From positions 14,653,886 to 14,717,885 of the forward strand of contig CM053800.1 in NCBI GenBank assembly GCA_028671895.1: 64,000 bases of DNA, written 5' to 3'. Of this stretch, positions 11,396-21,542 are shown in pieces; the stretch's first letter is position 1; each line of letters starts with the position of its first letter. Under the pieces are notes generated by a model. That model was not told the DNA's origin, searched no databases, and saw only the letters and a list, made by a program, of their open reading frames with translations. Origin of the DNA: Oenanthe sinensis (Eukaryota; Streptophyta; Magnoliopsida; Apiales; Apiaceae). The translations under genes and the position numbers were made by a program.

Positions 11396-11565
11396 TGGGG
11401 TTGGTCTGTCAAGACCTCAATGTCGTGCACCTTGGAGTATAGGCGTAGCTTTCTTGAAGCCATTATCAATGGTAAATCAAATTTCTCAATCTTTGGGTTA
11501 TTCAACTCTTTGCCATGGAGAATCTTGTTGACATAATAGATGGGTGTCTGAACCTTGGCTTCATT
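11396..11565 (-). pseudogene. Remnant of gypsy RT-linked RNase H
   Basis: The minus strand translates to PIYYVNKILHGKELNNP followed by KIEKFDLPLIMASRKLRLYS and KVHDIEVLTD. This matches the gypsy RNase H pattern (P-I-Y-Y-V-S-K-L ... Y-x-x-I-E-K-L-A-L-A-L-V-x-A-A-R-K-L-R-x-Y-F ... V-L-T-D). It is a fragment of about 55 codons with no reverse transcriptase before it and no integrase after it, so two internal deletions flank it. Confidence 0.7.
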
Positions 11566-11960
11566 CGATGTTTAATTTCTTGGGGAATCCTTCACCCTTA
11601 GCCAGGCCCCTCAAGGCTTTGTCGTTTACTACCCGCGTTGGCCATGCGTGGCTTTTATCTTTTATTCTCGTACCGTGAACCCCTTCAGTTCTCGAGACTT
11701 TCATGCATTCTTTTACAATTTTACGTTATGTGCATTGTTACAAAGTTGTTTTCATGTATAATAATAACATAATAAGAGAGTTCAATGATACTAAAGAAAC
11801 TTTCATTAAAATATCTTGAAGTATATCTTCAAGTCAAAGAGGGTTCCACCCTTACATGATAACAAGCTATTTCCCACTTGGGATAACAACTTCTTGGTTC
11901 CATAGAACCTTATTTCTACTTAATAATCCTTCTAAATACAACTCCTAAAGGAGTTGTCTA
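11566..11960. other. Non-coding stretch inside the gypsy element
   Basis: It lies between the protease end and the RNase H scrap, where reverse transcriptase should be. I see no open frame or motif of reverse transcriptase. It may include filler DNA at a deletion junction. Confidence 0.4.
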
Positions 11961-12437
11961 CTACTTCCACGTATCCGCGCCTTCGATCGAGAGTACATGC
12001 CCCCCGACTCCGTCGGACCTTAACGAGGCTACATAACATCTCCTTGATATCTTCTGGTCTCCTCTTTCCTCAGTAACTCCATTCCTAGTTGGAAATTTAA
12101 GTTTGAGGTGGTAAGTTGAGGCAACAGCCTTGAACACATGCATTCATGTTTGTCTGAGGATCCCATTGTAAGAGGACACAGCCTTGATCAGGAGGAAGTT
12201 TAACCTTTGAGTGGAATCATGAGACTCCTGCTCTATAGTCACAGAAAATCGAATTGTTCCCTCCACCTTAGACTCGACTCCATTGAACCCGTATATAGGC
12301 ATGTCAGAGGGAGTCAGTTGAGAGTCGGTGTACCCCATTTTGAGATAAGAATCATGAAACAGGTTGTCTACTGAAGCTCCACTATTTACCAGGATTCGTT
12401 TCACTAAAGAGTTGACTATCACAAGTATTATGACCAA
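11961..12437 (-). pseudogene. Gypsy aspartic protease with lost catalytic Asp, and start of pol
   Basis: The protease reads VKRILVNSGASVDNLFHDSY. The family has V-D-(S/T)-G-A-S, and here the catalytic Asp codon is Asn (NSGAS, 12372-12386). Further on, SSYNGILRQT matches the Y-N-A-I-L-G-R motif. An in-frame stop separates it from MHVFKAVASTYHLKLKFP, which corresponds to the L-N-A-x-x-A-V-x-S-T-Y-H-L-x-x-K-F-P sequence that leads to reverse transcriptase in complete elements. The frame ends at 11961 with no reverse transcriptase following. Confidence 0.8.
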
Positions 12438-13277
12438 TGGGTCATCATGGGGAAGTTCACCCCTTTCAAATCGGAATCATCAAAAGAAATTGATACCTCG
12501 CTCATGCAATCTTTGGTGCTTCCCCCATAATTTGTAGAACTTGCAGGACATAAGCCTTTCTCGAGTTACTTGAAGTCCCAACTACTATTGGACCTCCAAA
12601 GATCACGTTTATTACTAGGCCTCTAGGCTGTATCTTCTTATCATGGTCATCATAATCCCTTTGTCGTTCATTATAGTCTCGATTATCATTGTTGTTTCTA
12701 TCATCTTCTTTGATAAACTTTCTGAGTTTTCCCCTTATGATCTAGAACTCAATTTCATCTTTCAACTTCCTACAATTATTTGTGTCATGCCCCACATCCT
12801 TGTGAAACCTGCAATATATATTCTGATTCCTCTTTTTAGGATCAGTCTTTAGTGGCTTCGTCCATTGAATTTCCTTGTCCTTCTCAATGTCCAATAAGAT
12901 CTCACTTCTTGACAAGTTTAACCTTGCATACTCGGTGAACCTTGGCCCCTCGCTACCTATTCTTGGGGTACAGTCAGAGTCTTTCTTGGTTTTAGGATAC
13001 TTATTGTACTCATATTCGACATCAGACAGATCTTGCTTACACTTTTTGCTACTCCACTCGTTTACGAATGAGTTTATAGTTTTCTTCAAGATTTCCTCGA
13101 CCCTGATATATTTTCCAGCACTCTCCTGGAGTTCATTCATGCTTTCTGGAGCCCTCTTGGCTAAAGACCTCCTGAAGTTCTCGTCTGAGGTCCCTTGTTG
13201 TAGGGCTATCATAGCTACATTCTGGTCTAAATCAGGGACCTTCAAGGATTACTTAGTGAATCTGTTCATATAGTCCC
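12438..13277 (-). pseudogene. Gypsy gag C-terminal half with zinc-knuckle-like motif
   Basis: This continues the gag frame after a one-base slip in an A-run (six A where seven keep the frame) at about 13283-13288. After VPDLDQNVAMIALQQGTSDE and ESAGKYIRVEEIL, both typical of Tat gag, comes YCRFHKDVGHDTNNCRKL, a C-H-G-H-C cluster. Towards the protease, IQPRGLVINVIFGGP matches the conserved I-N-x-I-x-G-G segment of this lineage. The main open block is 12742-13245. Confidence 0.75.
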
Positions 13278-14366
13278 TCAGGGAATCATTTTTTCCTGAT
13301 GCATATTCATTAGCGAAGCTGAGCTCTTCTCATGAGTCTTGCTGCTGATAAACTGACCAACGAAAGCCATGCTTAGATCTTTGAATGACCCAATAGAGTT
13401 AGGGGGTAGACGACTAAACCAATTTTGAGCCATACCATTGAGAGTTTGAGGGAACGCACTACATTTGATGGCGTCATTGACGGGCAGCAGCAGTGCATTA
13501 GAAAACGTGAGAACATGATTTGAGGGATCTCCCATTCCATGATAGGCCTTGATTGTAGGCATTTTAAACTTCATTAATATCTTCTTATTCATAATATTCT
13601 CTGTGAAGGGGTGTGTGGGATCATCAGGATTTCCAAGTGGTAATAAGTCTTGGGGGTCACTACTAACATGACTTGTCTTTGTTCGCTTCCTTGCCGGGGG
13701 CTCATCTGGATGTATCACAGATGCATTCCTTGCTGATCCTCCAACCACCTCAACTCTCGGGCATTGTTGCCTTGCTAGCTTCCTTTCTAGGTCTTTCCTT
13801 AGTCGTTGAGCTTCAGCCTCATGAGCTCGTATCCTCTCTTGTAGGTTTGTGGAATCAGTGTTTTGAGGTCCTCGGGGCTGGGTACTCTTCCCTCCAAGGG
13901 GCTCCTTACTAGGTCACCTCCTTCTAGGATTAACGTTCTCATCAGTCATTTCATCATCATTCTAGTAGGGTCCAGAAAAATCTTGATTTCCACGACGTGA
14001 GCCATGTGGGGGAAGCAACCCTTGCTCATAAGAGGGCTCATAGTTAGGTGGAAGCCCATATTGAGGGTTTCTAGGAAACACCGTAGTGGTGACTTGCAAT
14101 GGGAGAGGAGTAATAAAAGTAGTATTGAGGGGTGGAATTAACTATAATGGAGGGACAGAGGCATGGATTAATATGTCAGGATTGGAAGGGTGAACGATGA
14201 CACTCAAGGGTCCCGTACGACGAGCGCTTGTTTAAGGTTCCTTAATGGAGGTGGTTGGGACACCAACTCCTTGTTCCTGAGTTGCAATAAGAGGAACGTT
14301 GGTGTCAACAGTGGTGTCAGAGATCTCTCCTTCGAAGGTGCTCGCGGTACTTCGTGTTCTTGCCAT
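13278..14366 (-). pseudogene. Gypsy gag N-terminal half
   Basis: The ATG is at 14366-14364 (MARTRSTASTFEG), just inside the primer site. The frame contains several stops (for example after TTSIKEP) before the open block 13278-13748. That block holds the retrotransposon gag core: FKMPTIKAYHGMGDPSNHV, IKCSAFPQTLNGMAQNWFSR and LPPNSIGSFKDLSMAFVGQF, then ISSKTHEKSSASL. The W-F-x-x-L-P motif and the S-S-K-x-x-x-K-S-S-A-S-L motif are typical of plant Ty3/gypsy gag of the Tat/Athila branch. Confidence 0.8.
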
Positions 14367-14379
14367 GGTTGCTATTCTC

Positions 14380-14399
14380 TTCCTACAGACGGTGCCAAA
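14380..14399 (-). other. Primer binding site region of the gypsy element
   Basis: Next to the LTR end the minus strand reads TTTGGCACCGTCTGTAGGAA. It resembles the TTTGGCGCCGTCTGTGGGAA sequence found at this place in many Tat/Athila elements, with two or so changes. Confidence 0.65.
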
Positions 14400-15011
14400 T
14401 GTTACGGATTAAAAACTAGGTCGTCTTTAATGTGTAATTAATACTCGTGTTTGGGGGAGATCTGAGCTTTAATGATTGCGTTTGTATTTCGTGACTTAGT
14501 TCTGCCCTCACAAGATGCCTACGTATCTCAGTATGTGTTGAGAATTAAGCCAGATGTAGTTCTAATATTGAGGGGTTAGGCCCTTTATATAGGCGCACGA
14601 GGGCCTTGGAGTTAGATTAGAATTAGGAGACTTGGTGGCGAAGTCTCCTAGTAACAAGGTTGTCGAAACCTCTTAGGAATGAGGGTCCTCGTTGGACTCT
14701 TCCCACGTTAGGGTCTCTAGATCCTTCTAGGATGAGGGTCTTTAACAGGCTTCTTGGGCCTTTACGGAGCCTTTATTAATTAATTATGAAATTAATTAAT
14801 AGAAAAGGCTTAATGGGCCTATGGCTTCAACAAAGCTTATGGGCTGGAGTTACAAATCCAGTTGATCCTTGGATTACAAATCCAGTTGATCCTAGGATTT
14901 ATTTTTCTAGTTTGTTTCAAGGGCCTAAGCCTTTGGACCATACAATGTCTAATAAATGAAATATTAAATGCTATATTTATTATTTCCTCAGGGCTATTTT
15001 TACCCATATCA
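14400..15011 (-). repeat. 5' LTR of the gypsy element (612 bp)
   Basis: On the minus strand it runs from TGATATGGGT to CCGTAACA, flanked inside by the primer site. A TATA box (TATATAAA, minus strand, 14584-14591) lies about 190 bases from the inner end. Outside it the sequence passes without a gap into the gag of a Sirevirus fragment (AGAAG from 15012), so the element inserted into that gag. AGAAG would be the target duplication, but the other flank is not visible. Confidence 0.8.
14584..14591 (-). promoter_or_regulatory. TATA box of the gypsy LTR
   Basis: The minus strand reads CCTATATAAAGGG, inside the LTR and upstream of gag. Confidence 0.55.
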
Positions 15012-17150
15012 AGAAGTAATAATCAAAACAAAAATTTAGTTGATAGATCAAAATTTAAATGCTTTAACTGTGGATTGGCTGGTCATTTCTCAAATAAGTG
15101 AAGAAAGCCAAAACAAGAAAAGGCAAAGTCATATGATGGTATTGACTACAAAAAAATAATTTGACCTGCTTAAACAAAAAAGAAAAGGCTTTTGTTACTG
15201 AATAGAAAGATTGGGCTGATGAGGACAGTGATTCTGAAGAGTTCATCAATCTAGCTCTAATGGCCAACCATGAAGATGAAGAAACTAGTTCATCATTAAA
15301 TCAGGTACTAGTTACTAAGTTTTCTGAGATTACAAAAGATGAATGCAATATTACCATTAATGAAATGTCTAATGAACTATACAATTTGCATGTCACTCTA
15401 AAATCTCTAAGCGAAGAAAACCTCAAGTTAAAGAACACCATTGATCCCTTAACTGAGAGGAATGCTTTTCTTGAAAATGAACTTGTTTGTTTAGATAGAT
15501 TCAAGCAGGAAAGTAAGGATGCTAGAGATGAACTAGTAAATAGTTTGAGAAGAGAAAAATTGTTAAAAGAATAAATGGATTGAGAAATTGAAACCATTAA
15601 CAAATGGAATAGGTCTGTTAAAACTACCAAATAAATTATTGATGTTCAGGGTGTAGATACTCTAGGAGAATCCCCTAAATCAGTAGGCAAGCCATTGGAT
15701 GATACTTCAATGGATAAAGATCAATTGACTGCTAATCATTTATCAACTGATAGAGATTATCAATCGATTGATGCTGAATCAATTGATAAGAATCCATCGA
15801 CAAGTAAAGCATCAATGGCTAATAATAAGAAGAACTTTAGCACCCCTATCAAGTTTGTTACGGAAACCAAGAATCATATTGAGACTAAGGTTGAAAAGAT
15901 CAACATTGGTAGTTTATCTAAGAAGCAATTAAAAGAGAAATTAGAGGGGATATCACCTGTTGAAATCATTCACCCTAAGTCTGAGAAAAAGAAGAAAAAT
16001 AGGATTGGAAAAGTAGGCATAAACAAGCGCAATAGTTATACTCCTGATATGTATGCACCTAGGAAGGTGTGTGCTAAATATGGTAGTGTAAATCATTTGT
16101 CTATGCAATGCAAGAAAGAAAAGAATTATATATCTTCAAATGATTTGAATGCACATGGCATGTCTGCAAATGCCATCCTTACCAATCCTATGCTCATGAA
16201 TGCCATGTCTTCTAATTTGGTTGCATTTAATGTTCATATGCCTTATGCACAAGTTCTATACATGTACAATCATTTCTTTGCATATGCCAATATGAACATG
16301 TCTGGAATGCCATGGAACATGCATATCCCTGATAACAATCATGCTAGTCAAAATGTTAAGTATGAGAATGTGCATGCTATATCTGCCATGAGTTCCAAAG
16401 TATTTGGGCCACAAAAGTCAACTCCCAAAGTTAAAGTGGATTTAAACCCATCAAAATAAAAGGAATCAAAGTTTGCAACCAAGGCCCAAGCTTCAACTAA
16501 TACAAGAAGACCCAAGGCAATTTGGGTACCAAAAGCAACTTGATTATTTTATGTTTGTGCAGGGAAACAAGAAGAAACATATCTGGTATCTGGATAGTGG
16601 ATGTTCTAGGTACATGACTGGAGATTTGTCCCTGCTCATAAATTTTGTGGAAAAGGCTGGTCTAGGAATTACTTTTGGAGATAACAACAGAGGTTTTACT
16701 CTGGGTCTGGATCAGGCCACTCTGAATCATTTTTAGTGTCAAGTAATTTAGGGGGAGCCTCTTCATTTAAATTTCAATCAAATACAGGAAATGCCAATAA
16801 TTTAGGGGGAACTTCAAGTTAAAGAACCAATCTTCCACCAGCTAGAAAATGGGGAAGAGATCACACTCCTGATTTGATAATTGGTGATCCTGAGAGTGGT
16901 GTACAAACTAGAACAACCACTCAAAATGAATGTCTTTATAGCTGTTTTCTCTCAAAAAATGAACCCAAGAAAATTGAAGAAGCTTTGTAAGACCCTGTTT
17001 GGATTATTACAATGCAAGATGAATTGAATGAATTTGAGAGAAATAAAGTGTGGAAACTTGTACCAAGACCTAGAAATAGATCAAATATTGGTGCAAAATG
17101 GGTGTTCAGAAATAAACTTGAAGAATGGAACTGTGGTTAGAAACAAAGCA
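15012..17150 (+). pseudogene. A': truncated relic of an A-family Sirevirus (gag, protease, start of RT)
   Basis: The plus strand starts inside gag (NQNKNLVDRSKFKCFNCG) and follows the gag of element A closely. It covers the coiled coil (15260-15574), the SIDAESIDKNPSTSK repeats, the second zinc cluster (its first CxxC is damaged to CAKY) and WVPKAT. The first knuckle lost its last Cys to a stop codon. The protease motif DSGCSRYMTG lies near 16600. Integrase is missing: after GDNNRGFTLG the sequence jumps to the linker (DHTPDLIIGD near 16865) and the first part of reverse transcriptase (NEFERNKVWKLVPRPRN), where element C cuts it at 17150. Several stops and frameshifts make it the oldest-looking layer here. 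Confidence 0.85.
16526..16562 (+). other. GT...CAG|G segment at gag-protease junction of A' (37 nt)
   Basis: It begins at the GT after the Trp codon of WVPKAT and ends at TTTGTGCAG before GGAAACAAG in the protease frame. Length and position equal those in element A. Confidence 0.4.
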
Positions 17151-18523
17151 TGTTAGGTCCAAAATCATCATAGAAGGGGGGTTGAATATGATATGGTAGA
17201 TTTTTCATTTTTATGCGGATTATGTGTTTGTCTTTATGAGATATGAAATTAACAGTACTTGAAACACAAAGTTCGGGGAAATAATAATATCTTATTAAAT
17301 CCCTGAGGTTCTACAATTCTAATCAGTAGATTAGCTGCAATGGGTTCAAAACAATATTACAACACTGATACAGTTGGGTGAGATAAATGTATATCTTTAA
17401 TGGAGCTTCCCGTCTGTATGTATTGAATGCTTGAAGAAGATAACCCACTTAATTCATTCGAATTAAACCCATATATAATTGTAGGCTTTTTGGAAATTGA
17501 CTTCCCACAATGCTAAGTCTCAAGTTGCACCTCTAGAGTGGGAGTGGTGTGAAGGCGCCACTCGATAGCTATGTTGCGCCTTGAAGTTTGTTGTGCCTCC
17601 AACTTTGTGTTAGTTGCGCCTATAACTTTGTGTTAGTTGCGCCTATACAGTAGTTTCCCTGTATAAGCGCCACTTAATGCCTTAGAAACATTTAGTTGCC
17701 TTCGTTGCGCCTATGTAACAACATTAGTTGCGCCTGTACAGTGGTTTCCCTGTACAACTGCCACTCATTCCTTAGAAGCTTTACCTGATGCGCCTTGGAC
17801 AACTTATGTTGCGCCTATACAGTGGTTCCCCTGTATAGGCGCCACATATGAGTTGGATTCTATTTCCTTGTGCCTTGATATGTTAGTTGCGCCTATACTC
17901 TTAGTACCCTGTGTAGGCGCCACTAACACTTCCCTTAGACTTTTTCTTGCACCTTGAAACATATGTTGCGCCTCTCCATTGTTTTAAGAGTGCAGGAGCC
18001 ACCAATTCTAGTAATACTTGCCTTAACATATTTCTTGAATTCTTGAAGTAATTACCATTTGATTTTTACTCTTCTGGCTTGATCAACTGATTTTCTTCTG
18101 ATTAATCAAGGCAATTCTTTTCTTGTTGTGCTGACGCTTAGTGCACTGGTCTGGTTCACAAACGACTAACACTGAATTAAATTCCCTTAGCTTCTGTTCT
18201 GTTTCAGCTGATTAACTTTGGACTGTTGCATTACTTCAGATCACTGAAACCCTTTGACAACTATACATGAATCATTACTCTGTCTTTTGATATGAAATCT
18301 TCTGAACTTTTATTTGTCACTGAGGCATGAGCATATTAATGAACTTCTCTCGCTGACGTTCAGTAATTCTTTCATCTTGACTGCACAGCAATGATGTATG
18401 TATTATCTCTTGATTATGTCCTTCTGGATTCCTGTGCTGCATATTAGTATTATTTATCTGACTTTGTTTCTTAGTTGAGTTATCGTTATCACTATTACAT
18501 ACTACGTTATATTATGCTTTACA
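17151..18523 (-). repeat. 3' LTR of element C (1,373 bp)
   Basis: The plus strand begins TGTTAGGTCC and ends GCTTTACA, followed at once by the reverse complement of the polypurine tract. A G-run (TAGAAGGGGGGTTGAATA) sits near 17175. The U3 end (ACTGAGGCATGAGCATAT; GAGTTATCGTTATCACTATT) matches the LTR of element E by eye, but the repeat array inside is different. C has hairpins of GCGCC type where E and B have GATCGAGATC. An AT-rich TATATA-like site is at 17471-17477. Confidence 0.88.
17636..17922 (-). repeat. Four 37-38 bp GCGCC hairpins in LTR C
   Basis: Copies at 17636-17672, 17727-17764, 17808-17845 and 17886-17922 each read GTTGCGCC-(7 nt)-loop-(7 nt)-GGCGCCAC or close to it. The arms of the third copy pair almost perfectly (GCGCCTATACAG with CTGTATAGGCGC). 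Copy 2 changes both arms together (TGTACAG/CTGTACA). Four more copies lie in the C spacer. Confidence 0.85.
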
Positions 18524-18541
18524 ATCTCCCCCTATTTGTTT
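18524..18541 (-). other. Polypurine tract of element C
   Basis: The minus strand reads AAATAGGGGGAGAT directly before the LTR. It primes plus-strand DNA synthesis. Confidence 0.88.
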
Positions 18542-18713
18542 GTTAGAGTTCGACAAGCAAATCCTGTGAGAGGATAACTCAACTGATACTTACAAGAAAA
18601 AGTAAAGTGCAGAAAGACAGTAAATAATATTAATTACATTCTGGATTAGATATTACATTTCCAGATTTCTTGTGTACAATAGAAGTTTGTTCCTCTAGCC
18701 TGAACAGATAATT

Positions 18714-20132
18714 CTATGATCTTCTTCTTCTTTGTACAGAGTCTTGCCTGTTTTTAGATCTTGTTTCAGAGTAGTGCTTTCTTAGCTCTTCTTCCTTATG
18801 CTCCAACCTTGCCTTCACTAAGTCTCTAGATTCCACTTCAAGAGTGTTTATAGGAGGTGGATCTTCTAATTTCTTCAAAATCTCAGAGAGAAATGCCGTT
18901 GAATTTATCTTGGAGATTGACTCGAAGGCCAGAGATTGTCTCTTTGAAAACACGAACACTGTTATTCTTTTTGGAAAGCCTTTAACTCTGTCAGTGTAAT
19001 GGATCGACTCTTCTGCCAGTTTCTCCCTTAGAACATCTTCAATCATCCTCAAAGCCTTCTTGTCTAATTTGACAGTGGATCTCTTTACCCTTGAAAGGAC
19101 TTTTCGGATTGTTTCAGAATTGTTTCTCCTTAGTCTTGATAGATCCTTCTTCTTATCCACTCCATTCTTCTTGAATAAAAAGTGTTTTGTTCCATTTGGC
19201 TCAGTCTGAATGCAAGGTTCAGAATCTTTTATGGTTTCAAGTACTTCTGCGCCATCCTCTTTTCTTATAAACACCGGTTCCTGATAGTATCTGGTTGTTT
19301 CCATTAGATATCTCCCTGATGTTTTGATTTCTTTGTTCAGCCTGAATGCATAGATCAACTCAGCAGCATTTAAATCTTCTTGAGTTCTGTTCTTCTTGCT
19401 TCTGAGTCTCCCTTCTACATATTGCATGAACATTGCATGGCTTGACTCCAGACATTCGTCAGACAAAGTTAGATTATGGAGAGTTGTTGCTTTGTAGTAT
19501 TTGACCACTGGAGGCTTCTCAAATGCTTCGACACCGATCTCAATTATCTTCTTTTCAATTAGATCTCTCAGTATCTCATTCGTTTTATGTCCTCCAAAGA
19601 TGACTTTTCTTTTTAGCACGTACAGCTCCACAATGTTCATCTTTTCAAAGCTCTTTGTAGACACAACTCTAGAACCCAGTGATGTTGAATTGATATGCAT
19701 TCTCCAACCGCTCTTGAGTGCACTGACTGATACGCTTGTTATTTCTTCTGATAGCATGGAATAGAACTCATGAACATCTTCAAATTTTTCTCTCATGGTC
19801 CTGAAGAGATCAAGGATTTCTCTGTCTTTCTTGTGAGTTAAAGATAACTCCTTTTTCTTGAGCAGATTCCTTGCTTCATCCCAGTCAGGGCCAACTTTAG
19901 CTTCTATGTCTTTCATTCTGTTCCTCCTCTCTATTGTGTGTTGTACTCTTTTCCATTTTCTTTTCATTAACTCTTGAGCTTGAACTACGTCTTGAGTAAT
20001 AACTTCATCTACACCAACTAGAAGACAGTCATTATCAAACGCATCTTCTTCAACAAACTCTTCCTCAACATCTATTCCTACAGCCTTTAGTGTTCCTTCT
20101 ATTTCACTCTCATTAGGAATTTCCAAGGGCAC
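18714..20132 (-). CDS. Env-like frame of C, C-terminal part (472 codons)
   Basis: In the same frame as 20148-20534, 20544-21452 and 21543-22916. It is rich in Lys/Glu/Arg, contains GPDWDEARNLLKKK, which resembles GPEWEKAREALAGP in the matching part of B (46739-48271), and ends in a basic tail (TRSKNRQDSVQRRRRS). I recognise no catalytic motif, membrane segment or signal peptide. The stop that separates it from the coiled-coil part is TAA (20150-20148), with the frame open on both sides. Function unknown. Confidence 0.7.
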   Translation of the reverse strand: MPLEIPNESEIEGTLKAVGIDVEEEFVEEDAFDNDCLLVGVDEVITQDVVQAQELMKRKWKRVQHTIERRNRMKDIEAKVGPDWDEARNLLKKKELSLTHKKDREILDLFRTMREKFEDVHEFYSMLSEEITSVSVSALKSGWRMHINSTSLGSRVVSTKSFEKMNIVELYVLKRKVIFGGHKTNEILRDLIEKKIIEIGVEAFEKPPVVKYYKATTLHNLTLSDECLESSHAMFMQYVEGRLRSKKNRTQEDLNAAELIYAFRLNKEIKTSGRYLMETTRYYQEPVFIRKEDGAEVLETIKDSEPCIQTEPNGTKHFLFKKNGVDKKKDLSRLRRNNSETIRKVLSRVKRSTVKLDKKALRMIEDVLREKLAEESIHYTDRVKGFPKRITVFVFSKRQSLAFESISKINSTAFLSEILKKLEDPPPINTLEVESRDLVKARLEHKEEELRKHYSETRSKNRQDSVQRRRRS

Positions 20133-20147
20133 ATAAGGTTCAAAGAT

Positions 20148-20534
20148 TTATCCTTGTTCAAGTTGCCTTGCTCCAGGCTTGTAAAAGAAATCTGTCTCCC
20201 CCTGAGTTGTATATTCCAATATCATTTCAGCTCCAACTTCTTTTTCTTGTATTAATCTCTCCCCCTCAGTTAGATTATCCTCCCTCCTGACTGGAGTAAT
20301 CTGAGCTGTTGAAGTTGATTGAGTAGAGATAGGAACTTTCTGAGCCAGCAGCTGTTGGACTAAATCTTTGACTTCTTTCATTTCAGCTCGCTGCTGCTCT
20401 TGCACCTCTAAGATCTTTCTTAAAGAGTAATGAATTTCAGTGACTTGGGCCTCTAGATTTAGAATCCTTTTGATGTGTGCTGTGTGTGCATTGTGTGGGG
20501 TGTTTGTTTGGTCAGTGGGTGTCTCACCGCTCAC
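20148..20534 (-). CDS. Env-like frame of C, coiled-coil part (128 codons)
   Basis: Heptad-like stretch LNLEAQVTEIHYSLRKILEV continuing QEQQRAEMKEVKDLVQQLLA, followed by a Thr/Gln-rich linker. B (46760-46960) and D (about 52870-53110) have a coiled coil at the same relative place in the env-like frame, which supports one common architecture. TAA codons bound it on both sides, in frame with its neighbours. Confidence 0.65.
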   Translation of the reverse strand: MSGETPTDQTNTPHNAHTAHIKRILNLEAQVTEIHYSLRKILEVQEQQRAEMKEVKDLVQQLLAQKVPISTQSTSTAQITPVRREDNLTEGERLIQEKEVGAEMILEYTTQGETDFFYKPGARQLEQG

Positions 20535-20543
20535 TGTTACTGT

Positions 20544-21452
20544 TTATTTTTGTCCCTTAACACTCACACTCGGCTGATCAGGGTCAGGGAATTGAAGATC
20601 ACTCAGGTTAAGTTTTTCACTCATTTCATTCATTGTAGCATCCATATCTTCAATACCTGCATTAAAATCCCTATCCCTTCTATGGGTAGGTTGCCTATCC
20701 CCCGTACCACTGTGGGTGGGAAGAACTCCTTTTTCAGGAACTGGGGGGTTTAGACCCAGTGTGGTCACCACTGTGGATTCTGTAATGATTGGCAAAGATG
20801 AAGAATCTGTGATGCCAGCTAAAGCCATTGAAGGCATTACTTGTTCAGAGGCACCCTGAACAAGTTCTACTGCCGAGGCAGCAGATACTCTATGAATAGA
20901 GTCCACATCCCTTCTATGGGTGTGTTGTCCCTCCACCTGACCTGTGAAGGTGGGGAGGACCTCCGTTGTAGGAGCTGGACTTTGAATATCCAGGGGGGTC
21001 ATCACCTCAGGCAATGTAATGATTGACAGATAAAAGCCTGTGATGCCCCGGGAAGCCTGTGAAGGCATTTCCACATGAAGTGGTGATGTTGCTGACGCAG
21101 CTACTCCTTGAATGGAGACCTCTTCCCTTCTATGGGAGAGTTGCCTTTCCACTTCACCCACTTGGGGAAGGAAAACATCCTGATTAGGATCTGGAGATTT
21201 TAAGTCCAGGGGGGTCACCACATTTGACAATGTAATAAATGGCTCGTGAGAGTCAGTGATGCCCCCTACTATCTGTGAAGACAGATACTGAATTGGATCA
21301 ACCAAAACAGTACTAGTTACAACCTCTTTTTCTATCCCCGTACCTTTCAGGATTTTATCAATTTCGGAATTAAGGTTACGAAGATAAAGAAGGGTTTCAG
21401 AGATTGGAGAATCAGGTTCTTGGTTCACAGTTGCCTTTGGTTTAAAATGCAT
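20544..21452 (-). CDS. Env-like frame of C, linker with three ~77-residue repeats
   Basis: Three tandem copies of a module with the pattern GIT-(D/G)-S...(P)-IIT/FIT...VVTPL-L-SP-P...VLP...G...RQ-(T/S)HRR. They begin near GITDSHEPFITLSNV, GITGFYLSIITLPEV and GITDSSSLPIITEST. The region is Pro/Ser/Thr-rich and probably disordered. One decayed copy is recognisable in element E (37190-37399, DSNLPFITLSTTSPL). The ATG used here is internal. The frame is open upstream to the TAA at 21545-21543. No known domain recognised. Confidence 0.65.
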   Translation of the reverse strand: MHFKPKATVNQEPDSPISETLLYLRNLNSEIDKILKGTGIEKEVVTSTVLVDPIQYLSSQIVGGITDSHEPFITLSNVVTPLDLKSPDPNQDVFLPQVGEVERQLSHRREEVSIQGVAASATSPLHVEMPSQASRGITGFYLSIITLPEVMTPLDIQSPAPTTEVLPTFTGQVEGQHTHRRDVDSIHRVSAASAVELVQGASEQVMPSMALAGITDSSSLPIITESTVVTTLGLNPPVPEKGVLPTHSGTGDRQPTHRRDRDFNAGIEDMDATMNEMSEKLNLSDLQFPDPDQPSVSVKGQK

Positions 21453-21542
21453 TTCACGAAGTTTTCGAGAAGGCAGAGCTGTAGGGAATATTTGAATAAT
21501 TTCCTGATCCGGTACAGAAACAGTCCTATCATCTATTTCAAG

